Shown: positions 43,952 to 53,315 of the stretch, piece after piece
How the letters are laid out: each line of letters begins with the position of its first letter
Position numbering within the stretch: the first letter of the stretch is position 1
NCBI RefSeq assembly: GCF_900116205.1
Contig: NZ_FOZS01000001.1
Span: forward strand, 1,116,001-1,180,000
Length of the DNA stretch: 64,000 bases
Direction: 5' to 3'
Source of the DNA: Halostagnicola kamekurae
GTDB taxonomy: Archaea > Halobacteriota > Halobacteria > Halobacteriales > Natrialbaceae
Program-made: the position numbers and the translations under genes
Notes under the pieces: generated by a model
Database searches by the model: none
What the model was told of the DNA's origin: nothing
Seen by the model: the letters and a program-made list of their open reading frames with translations, nothing else

Positions 43952-45331
43952 ATGTTCGGAACGAGCGGAATACGAGGAGTCGTCGGAGACGATGTCACGG
44001 CCGCCCTCGCGCTGGCCGTCGGTCGCGCCGTCGCCTCGGAGGGGTACGACCGCGTCGTCGTCGGGCGAGACGCCCGAGCGAGCGGCGACGTGCTGTGCGA
44101 CGCGCTCACCGCGGGGCTGCGAGAGTGCGGGACGGACGTGCTCGAGGCCGGCGTCGCGCCGACGCCGACGGTCGCCAGGGCGGTCGACTGGCTCGAGGCG
44201 GATGCCGGCGTCGTCGTTACGGCCTCGCACAACCCCAAGACGGACAACGGGATCAAACTCTGGTCGGCGGACGGCTCCGCGTTCGATCCCGACCAGTGTG
44301 CGGCCGTCTCGAGGCGGATCGAGACCGAATCCTACGAGGTAGGCGGGTGGGACGAGTACGGCTCGCTCGAGTCCGCGGGCGACGTCCTCGAGCGACACGA
44401 ATCGGCGCTGCTCGAGAGCGTGTCACTCGAGGACCCGCCGAGCGTCGTCGTCGACGTCGGCAACGGGACCGGAGCGATCACCGCTCGAGCGCTCGCGAGC
44501 GCGGGCTGTGACGTCGAGACGTTGAACGGACAGCAGGACGGTCGGTTCCCGGGTCGGCCGAGCGAGCCGACCGCAGAGACGCTCTCGACGCTCGCCGCGC
44601 TCGTCGAAACGACGGACGCGCGGCTCGGAATCGCCCACGACGGCGACGCGGACCGAATGGTCGCCGTCGACGAGACGGGGTCGTTCGTCCCCAAAGACGT
44701 GCTGTTGGCGCTCTTCGCGCGCCGCGCCGCCACCGACACGGACGGCGCGTGCGTCGCCGCTCCCGTCGACACGAGTTTGGCCGTCGACGACGCCCTCGAG
44801 GGCGTCGGAGCGTCGGTGACCAGAACGCGGGTCGGTGACGTGTTCGTCGCCGAGCGAGCGACTCGAGACGACGTGGTCTTCGGCGGCGAGCCGAGCGGCG
44901 CGTGGATCTGGCCCGACGAAGCGATGTGCCCGGACGGCCCGCTCGCGGCCTGCAAACTCGTCGAGTTCGTCGCCGACCGCGGGCCGCTGTCGTCGCTCGT
45001 CGACGGCGTCGAGACGTATCCGATCCAGCGGACCTCCATCGAAACCGATCGGAAGGAAGACGTGATGGACCGCGTTCGCGACCGCGTCCGCGAGCGCTAC
45101 GACGAGGTCGATACGCTCGACGGCGTCTACGTCGACGCCGACGACGGCTGGATTCTCCTCAGAGCCAGCGGGACGGAACCGCTCGTACGGGTCACGGCCG
45201 AAGCCCGATCCGACACTCGAGCCCGGACGCTGTTCGAGGACGGCGTCGCCCTCGTCGAGGACGCGGCATCCTCGATCGGTGACTCCGCGGGTACTCCCGA
45301 GGTCGCCTCGACCGACGGGGCGGCCCACTGA
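43952..45331 (+). CDS. Phosphoglucosamine/phosphomannomutase (GlmM-like)
   Basis: This 459-residue protein is an alpha-D-phosphohexomutase. It starts MFGTSGIRGVVGDDVTAALA and has the phosphoserine loop VVVTASHNPKTDNGIK, the metal-binding IAHDGDADRMVAV, the sugar loop FGGEPSGAWIWP and the phosphate-binding RASGTEPLVRVTAEA. It interconverts sugar 6- and 1-phosphates. Next to the GlmU-like gene, a glucosamine-phosphate role is likely. Length is normal. Confidence 0.9.
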   Translation: MFGTSGIRGVVGDDVTAALALAVGRAVASEGYDRVVVGRDARASGDVLCDALTAGLRECGTDVLEAGVAPTPTVARAVDWLEADAGVVVTASHNPKTDNGIKLWSADGSAFDPDQCAAVSRRIETESYEVGGWDEYGSLESAGDVLERHESALLESVSLEDPPSVVVDVGNGTGAITARALASAGCDVETLNGQQDGRFPGRPSEPTAETLSTLAALVETTDARLGIAHDGDADRMVAVDETGSFVPKDVLLALFARRAATDTDGACVAAPVDTSLAVDDALEGVGASVTRTRVGDVFVAERATRDDVVFGGEPSGAWIWPDEAMCPDGPLAACKLVEFVADRGPLSSLVDGVETYPIQRTSIETDRKEDVMDRVRDRVRERYDEVDTLDGVYVDADDGWILLRASGTEPLVRVTAEARSDTRARTLFEDGVALVEDAASSIGDSAGTPEVASTDGAAH

Positions 45332-45347
45332 GAACTTTCAGTCTCAC

Positions 45348-45380
45348 CTGCCTGTGGGAAGACATCTGCCTGTGGGAAGA
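45348..45380 (+). repeat. Two copies of a 15-nt direct repeat
   Basis: CTGCCTGTGGGAAGA occurs at 45348-45362 and again at 45366-45380 with a 3-nt spacer, in the 272-nt gap after the phosphomutase gene. No gene is seen in that gap. Confidence 0.7.
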
Positions 45381-45603
45381 GGTTGGACAGTTGTACCGAG
45401 TCGATGTCAGCGGCTCTGACAGTCACGACTCGTGGCCGTTCGGCCGATATCTCGGCCCGTCTCCGCGGTCTGTGCGCGTTTAACGGAGTGATAATGAAGT
45501 GACCGACTTCCCAGTCTCAAACCGAGACGGCACTTCGAATCGAGTCCCCGTGTCTCAGGTTGACACCGGGACGAAGCCGCTGTGTGCGACCTATGAGCGA
45601 AGT

Positions 45604-47283
45604 ATGACTAGAGAGTCAGACCAAGACGACGGTGCATCGATCGAGAACGAGGCGTCGAGCGGGCTCGACACGCTGCTCATCGGTATCGACGCCGGTTGCA
45701 TTCCGGTTTTCGACCGCCTCTCAGATGCGGATCTCATTCCGACTATCGACCGACTCTGTGCGGACGGCGTTCGAGCGCCTCTCGAGTCCCAGATCCCGCC
45801 CTGGACGCCGAGCGCGTGGCCGTCGATCTACACCGGCGTCAATCCCGGCCAGCACGGCGTCGTCGGCTTTGTCGGCTACGACGGCTACGACTACCACGTC
45901 TCGAGCAACGAGGACGTCCGCGAACACACGATCTGGGACCTGCTGGACCGACACGGCCGCTCGAGCGTGATCGTCAACGCGCCGGTCACCCACCCGCCGG
46001 ACGAGTTCGACGGCGCGGTCATCCCCGGATTTCTTGGGCCGGAAGACCCGCCGTGTCACCCGACGGGCGTGCTCGAGGACGTCCGCGAGGTGATCGGCGA
46101 CTACCGGGTGTATCCGAACTACACCCGCGACGACGAGACGGTCTCGGACGACGAAAAGATCGCGGAGTACCTCAACCTCGTCGAGATGCGCGGGGACGCG
46201 TTTCGCTACCTCGTCGACGAGTTCGATCCCGACTTCGGGTTCCTCCAGTTCCAGAAGACGGACACGGTCTTTCACGAGTTCGAAGGCGAGCAGTCGAAAG
46301 TCGATGCGGTGTACGAGCGGACCGACGAACAGATCGCGAAGACGCTCGAGGCCTGTGACCCAGACCGGGTCTTTCTCGTGAGCGATCACGGGATGGGGCC
46401 CTACGAGGGCTACGAGTTCCGACTCAACGAGTTCCTCCGCGACGAGGGCTACATCGAGACCATGACCGGCGGGAAGGGAATGCCGTCCTGGACGCCGATG
46501 CGACGCCGACTCCGAGAGGGCGAAGACGTCGAGACCTGGGAACCCGGCGCGACCGCCCGCGCCGCGTCCATCGCCGCCCAGTTCGGCGTGACCGCGACTC
46601 GCATCAGGGAGGCCCTCGAGCGGGTCGGCCTCGCCGACATCGCGATCAAGTACGCGCCCGGTGGGGTTTCTCGAACCGCGAACGAGCAGGTCGACTTCGC
46701 GGAATCGACAGCCTATCTTCGGGCTCGCACCGAACTCGGGGTCCGGATCAACCTCGAGGGACGCGATCCGAACGGCGTCGTCCCGCCCTCGCGGTACGAA
46801 CCGCTCCGCGAGGAACTGATCGACGCACTCGAGGACGTCGAGACGCCCGACGGGGAACCGATTTTCGAAACGGTGGCGCCTCGAGAGGAGTACTTCCACG
46901 GCGACTGCGTCGAGGAGACCGTCGACATCGTCACGATACCCGCGGACTTCGAGCACGCGCTGACCGAGCAGCTGGGCGGTGACGGCTACTTCGGCCCGGC
47001 CGAGCCATGGAATCACAAACTCGACGGTATCTTCGCCGCCACCGGTGCCGGCATCGACGACGAGGCGACGATCGACCGCGCTCACCTCTACGACGTCGCA
47101 CCGACCGTGCTGGCGGCGATGGGGATTCCACACAGCGACCGCATGGACGGGGACGTCGTGCCGGTCGTCGATCCGGTCGAGCCAGTCTCGTACCCCGACT
47201 ACTCGGAGACGGAATCCGTAGATCGACCTGGGACGGACGAAGACGTAACGGAACGTCTCGCTGATCTCGGTTACATGGACTAA
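45604..47283 (+). CDS. Alkaline-phosphatase-superfamily phosphodiesterase
   Basis: This 559-residue protein is of the type I phosphodiesterase/nucleotide pyrophosphatase family. Metal and nucleophile sites are visible: Asp in LLIGIDAGCIPVFDRL, the nucleophile Thr in IPPWTPSAWPSIYTG, Asp/His in KTDTVFHEFEG, and Asp-His in FLVSDHGMGPYEG. No signal peptide is present (an acidic 25-residue front), so it is cytoplasmic or on the inner face. In haloarchaea such enzymes often lie beside glycosyltransferase genes. The start is set at the ATG at 45604. The substrate could be a sugar nucleotide or lipid-linked sugar, which is not proven. Confidence 0.8.
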   Translation: MTRESDQDDGASIENEASSGLDTLLIGIDAGCIPVFDRLSDADLIPTIDRLCADGVRAPLESQIPPWTPSAWPSIYTGVNPGQHGVVGFVGYDGYDYHVSSNEDVREHTIWDLLDRHGRSSVIVNAPVTHPPDEFDGAVIPGFLGPEDPPCHPTGVLEDVREVIGDYRVYPNYTRDDETVSDDEKIAEYLNLVEMRGDAFRYLVDEFDPDFGFLQFQKTDTVFHEFEGEQSKVDAVYERTDEQIAKTLEACDPDRVFLVSDHGMGPYEGYEFRLNEFLRDEGYIETMTGGKGMPSWTPMRRRLREGEDVETWEPGATARAASIAAQFGVTATRIREALERVGLADIAIKYAPGGVSRTANEQVDFAESTAYLRARTELGVRINLEGRDPNGVVPPSRYEPLREELIDALEDVETPDGEPIFETVAPREEYFHGDCVEETVDIVTIPADFEHALTEQLGGDGYFGPAEPWNHKLDGIFAATGAGIDDEATIDRAHLYDVAPTVLAAMGIPHSDRMDGDVVPVVDPVEPVSYPDYSETESVDRPGTDEDVTERLADLGYMD

Positions 47284-47390
47284 CGCCGGCAGTTTCACTC
47301 ACCGAAAGTACGTTGCGTTCACTGAAACTGTCTTAATGCGTCTATAGGTATACTCGATCGATAGACAGCCGGAACCGGGCAGGGATCTGA

Positions 47391-48047
47391 ATGGGATTTA
47401 TCTCCGAGGTGCACGTCGTCCACGACGACTTGCTGTTAGTGCCAACGATAAAGCGACATCCGGAGGCGACGATCAAGTACAAGCACGACACCGTCGTCGA
47501 CGGCTCGAGGCTATACTTCGTGTCGGTGTTCACCGAAGACTACGACGCGCTCGAGGAGACGATGGTCACAGACGAGACAGTGGCAGCGTCCGAGCGCGTC
47601 GCCACGTTCGAAAACCGAGCGATCTATCGCGTCACGGCCGACGCGGGCCCCGATATCGTTCCCGATGCATGTATCAAACGCGGTATCTACGTCTTCTCGA
47701 TCGTCAGCGGCGATCCCGGCTGGATCGTTCGACTCCACCTTCCGGACCGATCGGCGCTGGCCGATTTTCAGGAGTACTGCCGGGAGTACGGCGTCTCCTT
47801 TCGGATCAAACAGCTCTACGAATCGACGGCCTCGACCGGAGAGTCCTACCTTCTTACCGAACAACAACGTGAGATCCTTTCGATAGCGTACTTCTCCGGC
47901 TACTACGACATCCCCAGATCCGTTTCACAGGACTACCTCGCCGAGCGACTCGAGATTTCGAACTCCGCGGTGTCACAGCGCCTTCGGCGTGCGATCGCAC
48001 AGTTACTCCGTGTCGTGCTCGAGGAGCAACAGCGACCGCGTTCGTAG
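47391..48047 (+). CDS. Bat-type (HTH_10) transcription regulator
   Basis: This 218-residue regulator has an N-terminal sensor-like alpha/beta domain (residues 1-150) and a C-terminal helix-turn-helix of the bacterio-opsin-activator type: LTEQQREILSIAYFSGYYDI, then VSQDYLAERLEISNSAVSQR. Such proteins are haloarchaeal-specific activators or repressors. It sits between the phosphodiesterase and the first beta-helix gene, and may control the surface-glycan genes. A TATA-like CTATAGGTATAC lies at about 47342-47353. Confidence 0.83.
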   Translation: MGFISEVHVVHDDLLLVPTIKRHPEATIKYKHDTVVDGSRLYFVSVFTEDYDALEETMVTDETVAASERVATFENRAIYRVTADAGPDIVPDACIKRGIYVFSIVSGDPGWIVRLHLPDRSALADFQEYCREYGVSFRIKQLYESTASTGESYLLTEQQREILSIAYFSGYYDIPRSVSQDYLAERLEISNSAVSQRLRRAIAQLLRVVLEEQQRPRS

Positions 48048-48408
48048 CGTCGTTTCGTCGTCGATCTTCGAAGTACCGTGTGAGGCCGGCACGTGCTACG
48101 TTCCGCGGTCTCCTCGAGACACTCTCCCGTCGCACAACGGGCTGTTCTGAGACGACTGCAAGGCGAGTTCCGGTCTCTGGTCGATACGACTAACCAATAT
48201 CGGTTCGAACTGTAGCCGTCGCTTCTCTTCGAGCACAGCCATCGGCAAGAAATATCACATTACTCACCGGATTTTAGAGAGAGAAACCGTTTCATAGAGT
48301 GCGACTATCGATTGATCCTGTCAGTGGAGTATTATTTAATACTTAAACGCTGGATATCCGAATCCACAGATACTGGGGACGGTGTTACTCTTGTTAAAGT
48401 GAACATCA
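48048..48408. promoter_or_regulatory. AT-rich promoter region of the first beta-helix gene
   Basis: No gene is seen. The stretch becomes AT-rich from about 48230. GTATTATTTAATAC at 48329-48342 has 6-nt inverted arms and lies about 67 nt before the ATG at 48409, as a possible binding site or TATA region. Confidence 0.4.
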
Positions 48409-50043
48409 ATGGCGAAACGAAGCGGTTACCAATTTTCGAACCACGAAAAAACATCGACCCATCCCTCACACACCGACGATTCGGAGTCGACTGTACAGGA
48501 ATCTACAACGAGCCAATCCAGACGATCATTCCTTCGTGCCAGTGCGGTTGCCGGTATCGCGTCGCTGGGAGCACTCACAGCGGCCAGCGGGGCCGCGAGC
48601 GCACACCACGAGGAATACGACGACATCGTAAACGTCGTCGACGCTGGGGCCGATCCGACCGGATCGGAGTCGATTACGCCCGTTCTCGAGGACATCCGAG
48701 CGGACAACACCGCGTTCGAGTTTCCGGAAGGCGAGTACTACATGGACGAGCAGTTCCGGTTTACGAACTACGAAAACATCGGGTTTTTCGGCCACGGTGC
48801 GACGATAATTCCGGCAGACTTCTACGACTTCCACGGACCGCAGTTCCGACTGTTTCGGCTCGGGACGTACCTCAACCCGGGGAAACGGCTCCGGTTCGAG
48901 GGCTTCGATATCGACCAGACCGCGCCCGATACGGGTATTCGAGTGATCGGGACGAACGTCACCGATCAGTTCGAAGTGCGTGATATTACGATTCACGGAC
49001 AACACGAGAGCGGGACGTGGGGGCCGGCCCTGTTCGGGATTTCCGACCCGAACGGCAAGGGCATCGTCGAACGATTCCGCGCGCCCGACGGCGGTCTCTT
49101 CGGCGACTACACGCCGAATGCGGGAAACACCTGGAAGGGGCCGATCGGGATCGAGGCGAACATGAACCAGGGGACCCTCGAGTTCATCGACTGCGAGCTC
49201 GACGGTTTCCCGAGTACCGGACTATACGCGTCCGGCAGTGACGGAAGAGTCCTCGTCGAGGGAGGAACGTACCGAAACAACGGCACCGCGAGTCTCCGCA
49301 TCGGCGGTAGAGACAGCGAGGTCAGGGACGTGACGATCGAAGTCGACGAGGAGCCATCGTACGGTCTCGGCCAGCGCGGGCTTCGTATCGAAAACAGCGA
49401 CGGCGTATACGTCGACAACGTCGACATCTCGATCACGGCCCCGCACCCGAACAGTCACGCCGTTTCGGTGATGAACACGTGCAACGGCTTACAGCTCGAG
49501 AACTGTTCGATCGACATGCGGGGCGATCGGGTGAACCACGGCATCGTCGTCTCCCCACAGGCAGGCGAAGCGTGGATTAACAAGGTCGATATCGTCCACG
49601 AGACCTTGGGCGGCTATCCGATCTGGATTCGCGATTCCGAAAGCGACGACCGCATTCTCGTCGAGCGAGTCGACATCTCGGGAGAGGCCGGCGTCGAAGG
49701 CGGGTTCCGCGACGGCATCTGGTGTGGCAGAAACAACTGTCGGTTCAGCACCTTCGTCGTCGATCAGCCCGGACGCGGCGACGTCAACCGAAACGGCATC
49801 ATGATAACGGGCGACGACACGGAGATCTATCGCGGCGAGTTCTACGCGAGTCAGTACCCCTACATCGATCAGGGCCACAACAACCACATTCGCAACTCGG
49901 TCATGATCTCCGACGACGAGGACCTCGAGGGGGCGCGCCTGTACTCGACCGCCTCGGAACCGACGCTCCAGTACAATAAGATCGCCAACGGAATCGACGA
50001 CCTCGGAGCCTCGTCGGTCAGCAGTTGGCACAACGAGCCATAG
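48409..50043 (+). CDS. Tat-exported right-handed beta-helix protein (copy 1)
   Basis: This 544-residue protein has an N-terminal polar stretch, a Tat signal (RRSFLRASAVAGIASLGALT) and then a parallel beta-helix of pectate-lyase type. The helix starts NVVDAGADPTGSESITPVLE, the typical opening of Pectate_lyase_3 proteins. Repeated short strands with Asn/Asp turns follow. It should act on or bind an extracellular polysaccharide, as a lyase, epimerase or hydrolase; the catalytic residues are not clear. A paralogue lies at 56061-57554, sharing MDEQ, FRLGT, GTWGP and WKGP blocks. The convergent neighbour at 50105 is a deacetylase lipoprotein. Confidence 0.8.
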   Translation: MAKRSGYQFSNHEKTSTHPSHTDDSESTVQESTTSQSRRSFLRASAVAGIASLGALTAASGAASAHHEEYDDIVNVVDAGADPTGSESITPVLEDIRADNTAFEFPEGEYYMDEQFRFTNYENIGFFGHGATIIPADFYDFHGPQFRLFRLGTYLNPGKRLRFEGFDIDQTAPDTGIRVIGTNVTDQFEVRDITIHGQHESGTWGPALFGISDPNGKGIVERFRAPDGGLFGDYTPNAGNTWKGPIGIEANMNQGTLEFIDCELDGFPSTGLYASGSDGRVLVEGGTYRNNGTASLRIGGRDSEVRDVTIEVDEEPSYGLGQRGLRIENSDGVYVDNVDISITAPHPNSHAVSVMNTCNGLQLENCSIDMRGDRVNHGIVVSPQAGEAWINKVDIVHETLGGYPIWIRDSESDDRILVERVDISGEAGVEGGFRDGIWCGRNNCRFSTFVVDQPGRGDVNRNGIMITGDDTEIYRGEFYASQYPYIDQGHNNHIRNSVMISDDEDLEGARLYSTASEPTLQYNKIANGIDDLGASSVSSWHNEP

Positions 50044-50104
50044 TCGGTCGAACGCTCGCCCGTCGAGAGCAGTCGGTCCGTTTGGACGTGGCTGGCTGTA
50101 ACGA

Positions 50105-51157
50105 CTACTCGGAGCCGTCCGCGGTCGCTCTGATCGCGTCTCGGAAGGTGACCGGCTCGAGGTCGCTGTCGTCGACCCACTCGAGAACGTCTCGAAGCTT
50201 CGATTCGGTCACGGTCTCTTTGAACGTGTGCGCGCCGATGATCGCTATCGCTTCCTGTCGTTCGACGTTTGCGAGCTGTGCTTTGGTATTCTCGGTGGTG
50301 GTGTACTCGATGAAAAAGTTCCGGTTCGTGTCGAACGGATCGAACTCGTCTTTCGGATTGAGCATCGAACCCGGGTTCACGTTCGCGATGCCGTCGTAGT
50401 GGTCGGTCGCGAACTCGAGGGCCCACTCGTCGACGATGTCGTACGGAGCGAGGAGCGTATCGACCGAGAAGTCCATCGACTCGAGTTGCTCCTTGCAGTC
50501 GCCGAGGAACTGGTTCATCAGGTCCTCGGGGTAGCGTTCGACGGTTTCGCCGGCCGCGAACGATTCTCCGATCTCCTCTTCGAACTCGATGTATGGCCCC
50601 GTCTCGTCGGTTGACGAGGCGGTGATAGTCCGACGAACGCTGTTTTCCCCGTCGGTGATCTCGAGGTCGTATATCTGGTGAAAGCCGTGGTTTCGCTTTT
50701 CGGGGTAAATTCGCGTGTCGCCAGGATCGACGTCTTCGACGAGTTCGAACTCACCGAGGGCGTTGTGCCCGGTCGTATGAGCCATGATCTCCCACCCGGC
50801 GTCGGCGAGTTCGGTGAGTTCTGATTCTCCCATCCAGTTACCGCCGTTGAAGTCCTCGCGGTCCATCCACTCCGTGACGATACCGGTGCTGGCGGGAATA
50901 TCGAACTCCTGATGGACCGGAAACGCCAGTTCGTAGTCGGACATGGGCCCGTCGTCGTAGACGAAGACGACCGCGCCGCCGTCGATGTTCGGAACGTCCC
51001 GGTTACCGTCGCTCGAGCCGTCGCCCGGCGAACCGTCGTCGCTTTCGGTTTCGGACGACCGGATTTCGTTCAACGCGTCTGTACAGCCGGCCGTCAGTGA
51101 GACGGTCCCGGCCGCGAGTGCGCCGAGAAACTGGCGACGTTTCGATTCGGAATCCAT
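50105..51157 (-). CDS. Polysaccharide-deacetylase-fold Tat lipoprotein
   Basis: This 350-residue protein has a Tat signal with lipobox (RRQFLGALAAGTVSLTAGC), an Asp/Ser/Gly-rich linker and a NodB-type domain. NodB motif 1 is present as VFVYDDGPMSDY (both Asp), motif 2 as MAHTTGHNAL (two His), motif 5 as IAIIGAHTF; motif 3 reads LLAPYD where RxPY is usual, so one Arg is missing. It is probably a membrane-anchored, outward-facing deacetylase. A TATA-like CATATAAGT lies about 35 nt upstream on its strand. It is convergent with beta-helix copy 1. Confidence 0.82.
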   Translation of the reverse strand: MDSESKRRQFLGALAAGTVSLTAGCTDALNEIRSSETESDDGSPGDGSSDGNRDVPNIDGGAVVFVYDDGPMSDYELAFPVHQEFDIPASTGIVTEWMDREDFNGGNWMGESELTELADAGWEIMAHTTGHNALGEFELVEDVDPGDTRIYPEKRNHGFHQIYDLEITDGENSVRRTITASSTDETGPYIEFEEEIGESFAAGETVERYPEDLMNQFLGDCKEQLESMDFSVDTLLAPYDIVDEWALEFATDHYDGIANVNPGSMLNPKDEFDPFDTNRNFFIEYTTTENTKAQLANVERQEAIAIIGAHTFKETVTESKLRDVLEWVDDSDLEPVTFRDAIRATADGSE

Positions 51158-51524
51158 GTACTGTTCTCCACGTCGGCCCCACCCTACCTACTTATATGTC
51201 GGTTAAGCGTCGAGTCGGTGCTCGAGCCGATCGAGCCGCCCGCCCGGACCCCGACGAGCGCGGACGAACCACGCTCGCCCGCCGTCGGTCGATCGAGCGC
51301 CGTCACCGTTCGGCGGGTACCGGTCGAGACGCGACGGTTCGAGGTCGCCCGAGGGTGATCGTCTGTTCGTTCACCCTCGGTCGTGACCGTGCGATCGCCT
51401 CGAGTCGGGCGTTTAACCCGGACATAATAAGGACCGGGTCGCGTGTAGCTCCAGCCGATACCGTGTCTGTTCCGGAACGCGACCGAACGTCGACGGTGGG
51501 GGCGATCGATCGGATCGACTTCCG
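51158..51524. other. Intergenic, no gene seen
   Basis: The stretch holds the divergent promoters of the deacetylase (TATA-like at about 51190-51200, minus strand) and the flippase. AAGGAC-type and GTTTAAC-like sequences at 51410-51435 could be flippase promoter elements. No protein-like frame is convincing. Confidence 0.4.
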
Positions 51525-53153
51525 GTGGATGAGTTCGTGACGAACGTTATCCCGGTCGGCCGCTCGAGCGTCGGCGCTCTCCTGAGTACCGTCGCTTTGT
51601 CACCGATTCTGTACCGGCTGTTAGGCACCGCCGCGTTCGGCGAGTACTCGTTTCTGCTCGCGGTGTTCGCGATCTATACCGCCGCGGTGAGCGTGGGCGT
51701 TCCCGACGGGATCCGGACCACCCTGTCCGCGAACCGACGGACGGACTCGAGCGGACGGCTCGTCGTCGCGCACGCACTCGCCGCGATCGGGCTGGCAGTG
51801 CTCGGTGCAGTCGCGCTCGCGCTCGCTACCCGAACCGCCGTCTTCGACACGATTTTCGGCGCCGGTGCGAGGCCGTATTTCTTCGTGTTCAGCGCGCTCG
51901 TGATCACGACCCAGATTAGAGAGTTCACCAGACAGACGCTGGCCGGACTCGGTCTCGAGGCCCAGGCCGAACGGCTCCCGATACTCGAGTCGGTCGCCGT
52001 CGCCGTCGTCGTCCTCCCGTTCGTCGCCGTCGGATTCGACGTCTTCGGCGCGCTCGCGGCACATCTGGTGGCGAGTGTCTTCGTCTCTATCGCGGGAGTC
52101 CGCCTCATCGCCCGACGCGTGTCGCTTTCCGAGCTGGGCGCTCGATCCAGATCCGGATCCTGGCTCGAGCAGATTCGGCTCGACCCGCTGACGGCCGTTC
52201 GCACCGTTGTGTTGGTGGCACTCGCTCACGTCGGCGTCGTGCTCCTGTACCGATTCGTCGACGCCGCAGCGGCCGGCACGTACCGCATCGCGCTTACGCT
52301 CGCGTCGATACTCTTCGTCGTTCCGCTCGTACTCCGACCGCTGTCTGCTGATTCCCGCGCCGAATCGTGGTCCCGGAACGGAGCGGGGCCCCGGTCCAAT
52401 CCCGTCGGCGTGACGATTCGATACACGTTCGTCTTGGCCGCCTGGAGCGCGGTCGTCCTCGCGTCGCTCGCGGACGTCGTGGTCCCCGCTCTCTTCGGCC
52501 CCGCGGCGACGAGTGCCGTCGGGCCGCTCGTGGTGATGCTACCCGGCGCGTTCGGGGCGGCGCTCGCCGGGCCCGTGCAAACGGCTGTCAGGGCTGACGA
52601 CGGACGCCGGTACTCGGTCGCCGCGACAGCGGGCGCGGCGGGGCTCTTCGTCGCGGCGAGTCTCGTACTGATCCCGAACTTCGGTGTACAGGGCGCAGCC
52701 GCCGCGACCAGTATCGGCTACGGATCGCTGTTCGCGTTTCACCTCGCGAGCGCTCGAGCGCTCGATCTCGAGCCGCTCGCCGGCGCTCGACTCGGGCGGA
52801 CCGCTCTGGCGAGTGCGCTCGCGGCGGTTCCGGCCGTCGGCTTCTCGGCGGCGATCACGAACGGGTGGCTCGCGGTCGCGATCGTTCCTCCGGTCGCGCT
52901 CGCGCTGGTGTTCGGCTTCGGGGTTCTCGTCGGGGCCGTCGACCTCGAGGTGCCCTTCGAAGCGCTCGCGGCGGCACCCGACCCCGTCGGCGGCTGGGCC
53001 GACGCGGCGTATCGGCGCTTCGACGGACTCGATGCCGACGCGATCCCGATAAACTGGGTTCAGCGCCTGCTCATCCTGGTCGGGGTCTCCCTGCTCGTGA
53101 CCGGCCTCTTCGTCGGCCTGCTCGGATCCGGCATCGAAAGCCTGCGATTCTGA
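51525..53153 (+). CDS. Polysaccharide flippase (second copy)
   Basis: This 542-residue protein has 12-14 hydrophobic segments and the family front ALSPILYRLLGTAAFGEYSF. The C-terminal ATSIGYGSLFAFHLASA matches the flippase at 31172-32752 (ATSIGYGSMAVFHVW), so the two are paralogues. It should flip lipid-linked glycan intermediates. The start is GTG at 51525; the overlapping ATG at 51529 is out of frame with an early stop. It lies inside the glycan cluster between a deacetylase and a glycosyltransferase. Confidence 0.83.
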   Translation: MDEFVTNVIPVGRSSVGALLSTVALSPILYRLLGTAAFGEYSFLLAVFAIYTAAVSVGVPDGIRTTLSANRRTDSSGRLVVAHALAAIGLAVLGAVALALATRTAVFDTIFGAGARPYFFVFSALVITTQIREFTRQTLAGLGLEAQAERLPILESVAVAVVVLPFVAVGFDVFGALAAHLVASVFVSIAGVRLIARRVSLSELGARSRSGSWLEQIRLDPLTAVRTVVLVALAHVGVVLLYRFVDAAAAGTYRIALTLASILFVVPLVLRPLSADSRAESWSRNGAGPRSNPVGVTIRYTFVLAAWSAVVLASLADVVVPALFGPAATSAVGPLVVMLPGAFGAALAGPVQTAVRADDGRRYSVAATAGAAGLFVAASLVLIPNFGVQGAAAATSIGYGSLFAFHLASARALDLEPLAGARLGRTALASALAAVPAVGFSAAITNGWLAVAIVPPVALALVFGFGVLVGAVDLEVPFEALAAAPDPVGGWADAAYRRFDGLDADAIPINWVQRLLILVGVSLLVTGLFVGLLGSGIESLRF

Positions 53154-53315
53154 TTCGAATCTCCCCGGCGTTCGCCGGGCGGATCAACGAGCAGTTCGAG
53201 ACGAGCGCGAGAAAAGAGAGTGGAAGCGATCGTGTTCGAAGCGGCCGTGCGTCGAAGCCATCGCGTGCTCGTTTACGCGATGGCAGTCATCACTGCGGAA
53301 ACTATCGTTCTAACC

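Noticed and set aside
42614-44398. 594-codon frame antisense to the GlmU/GlmM-like genes
   Set aside because: No motif, Arg/Val/Asp-biased shadow. Both genes on the other strand have clear catalytic motifs.
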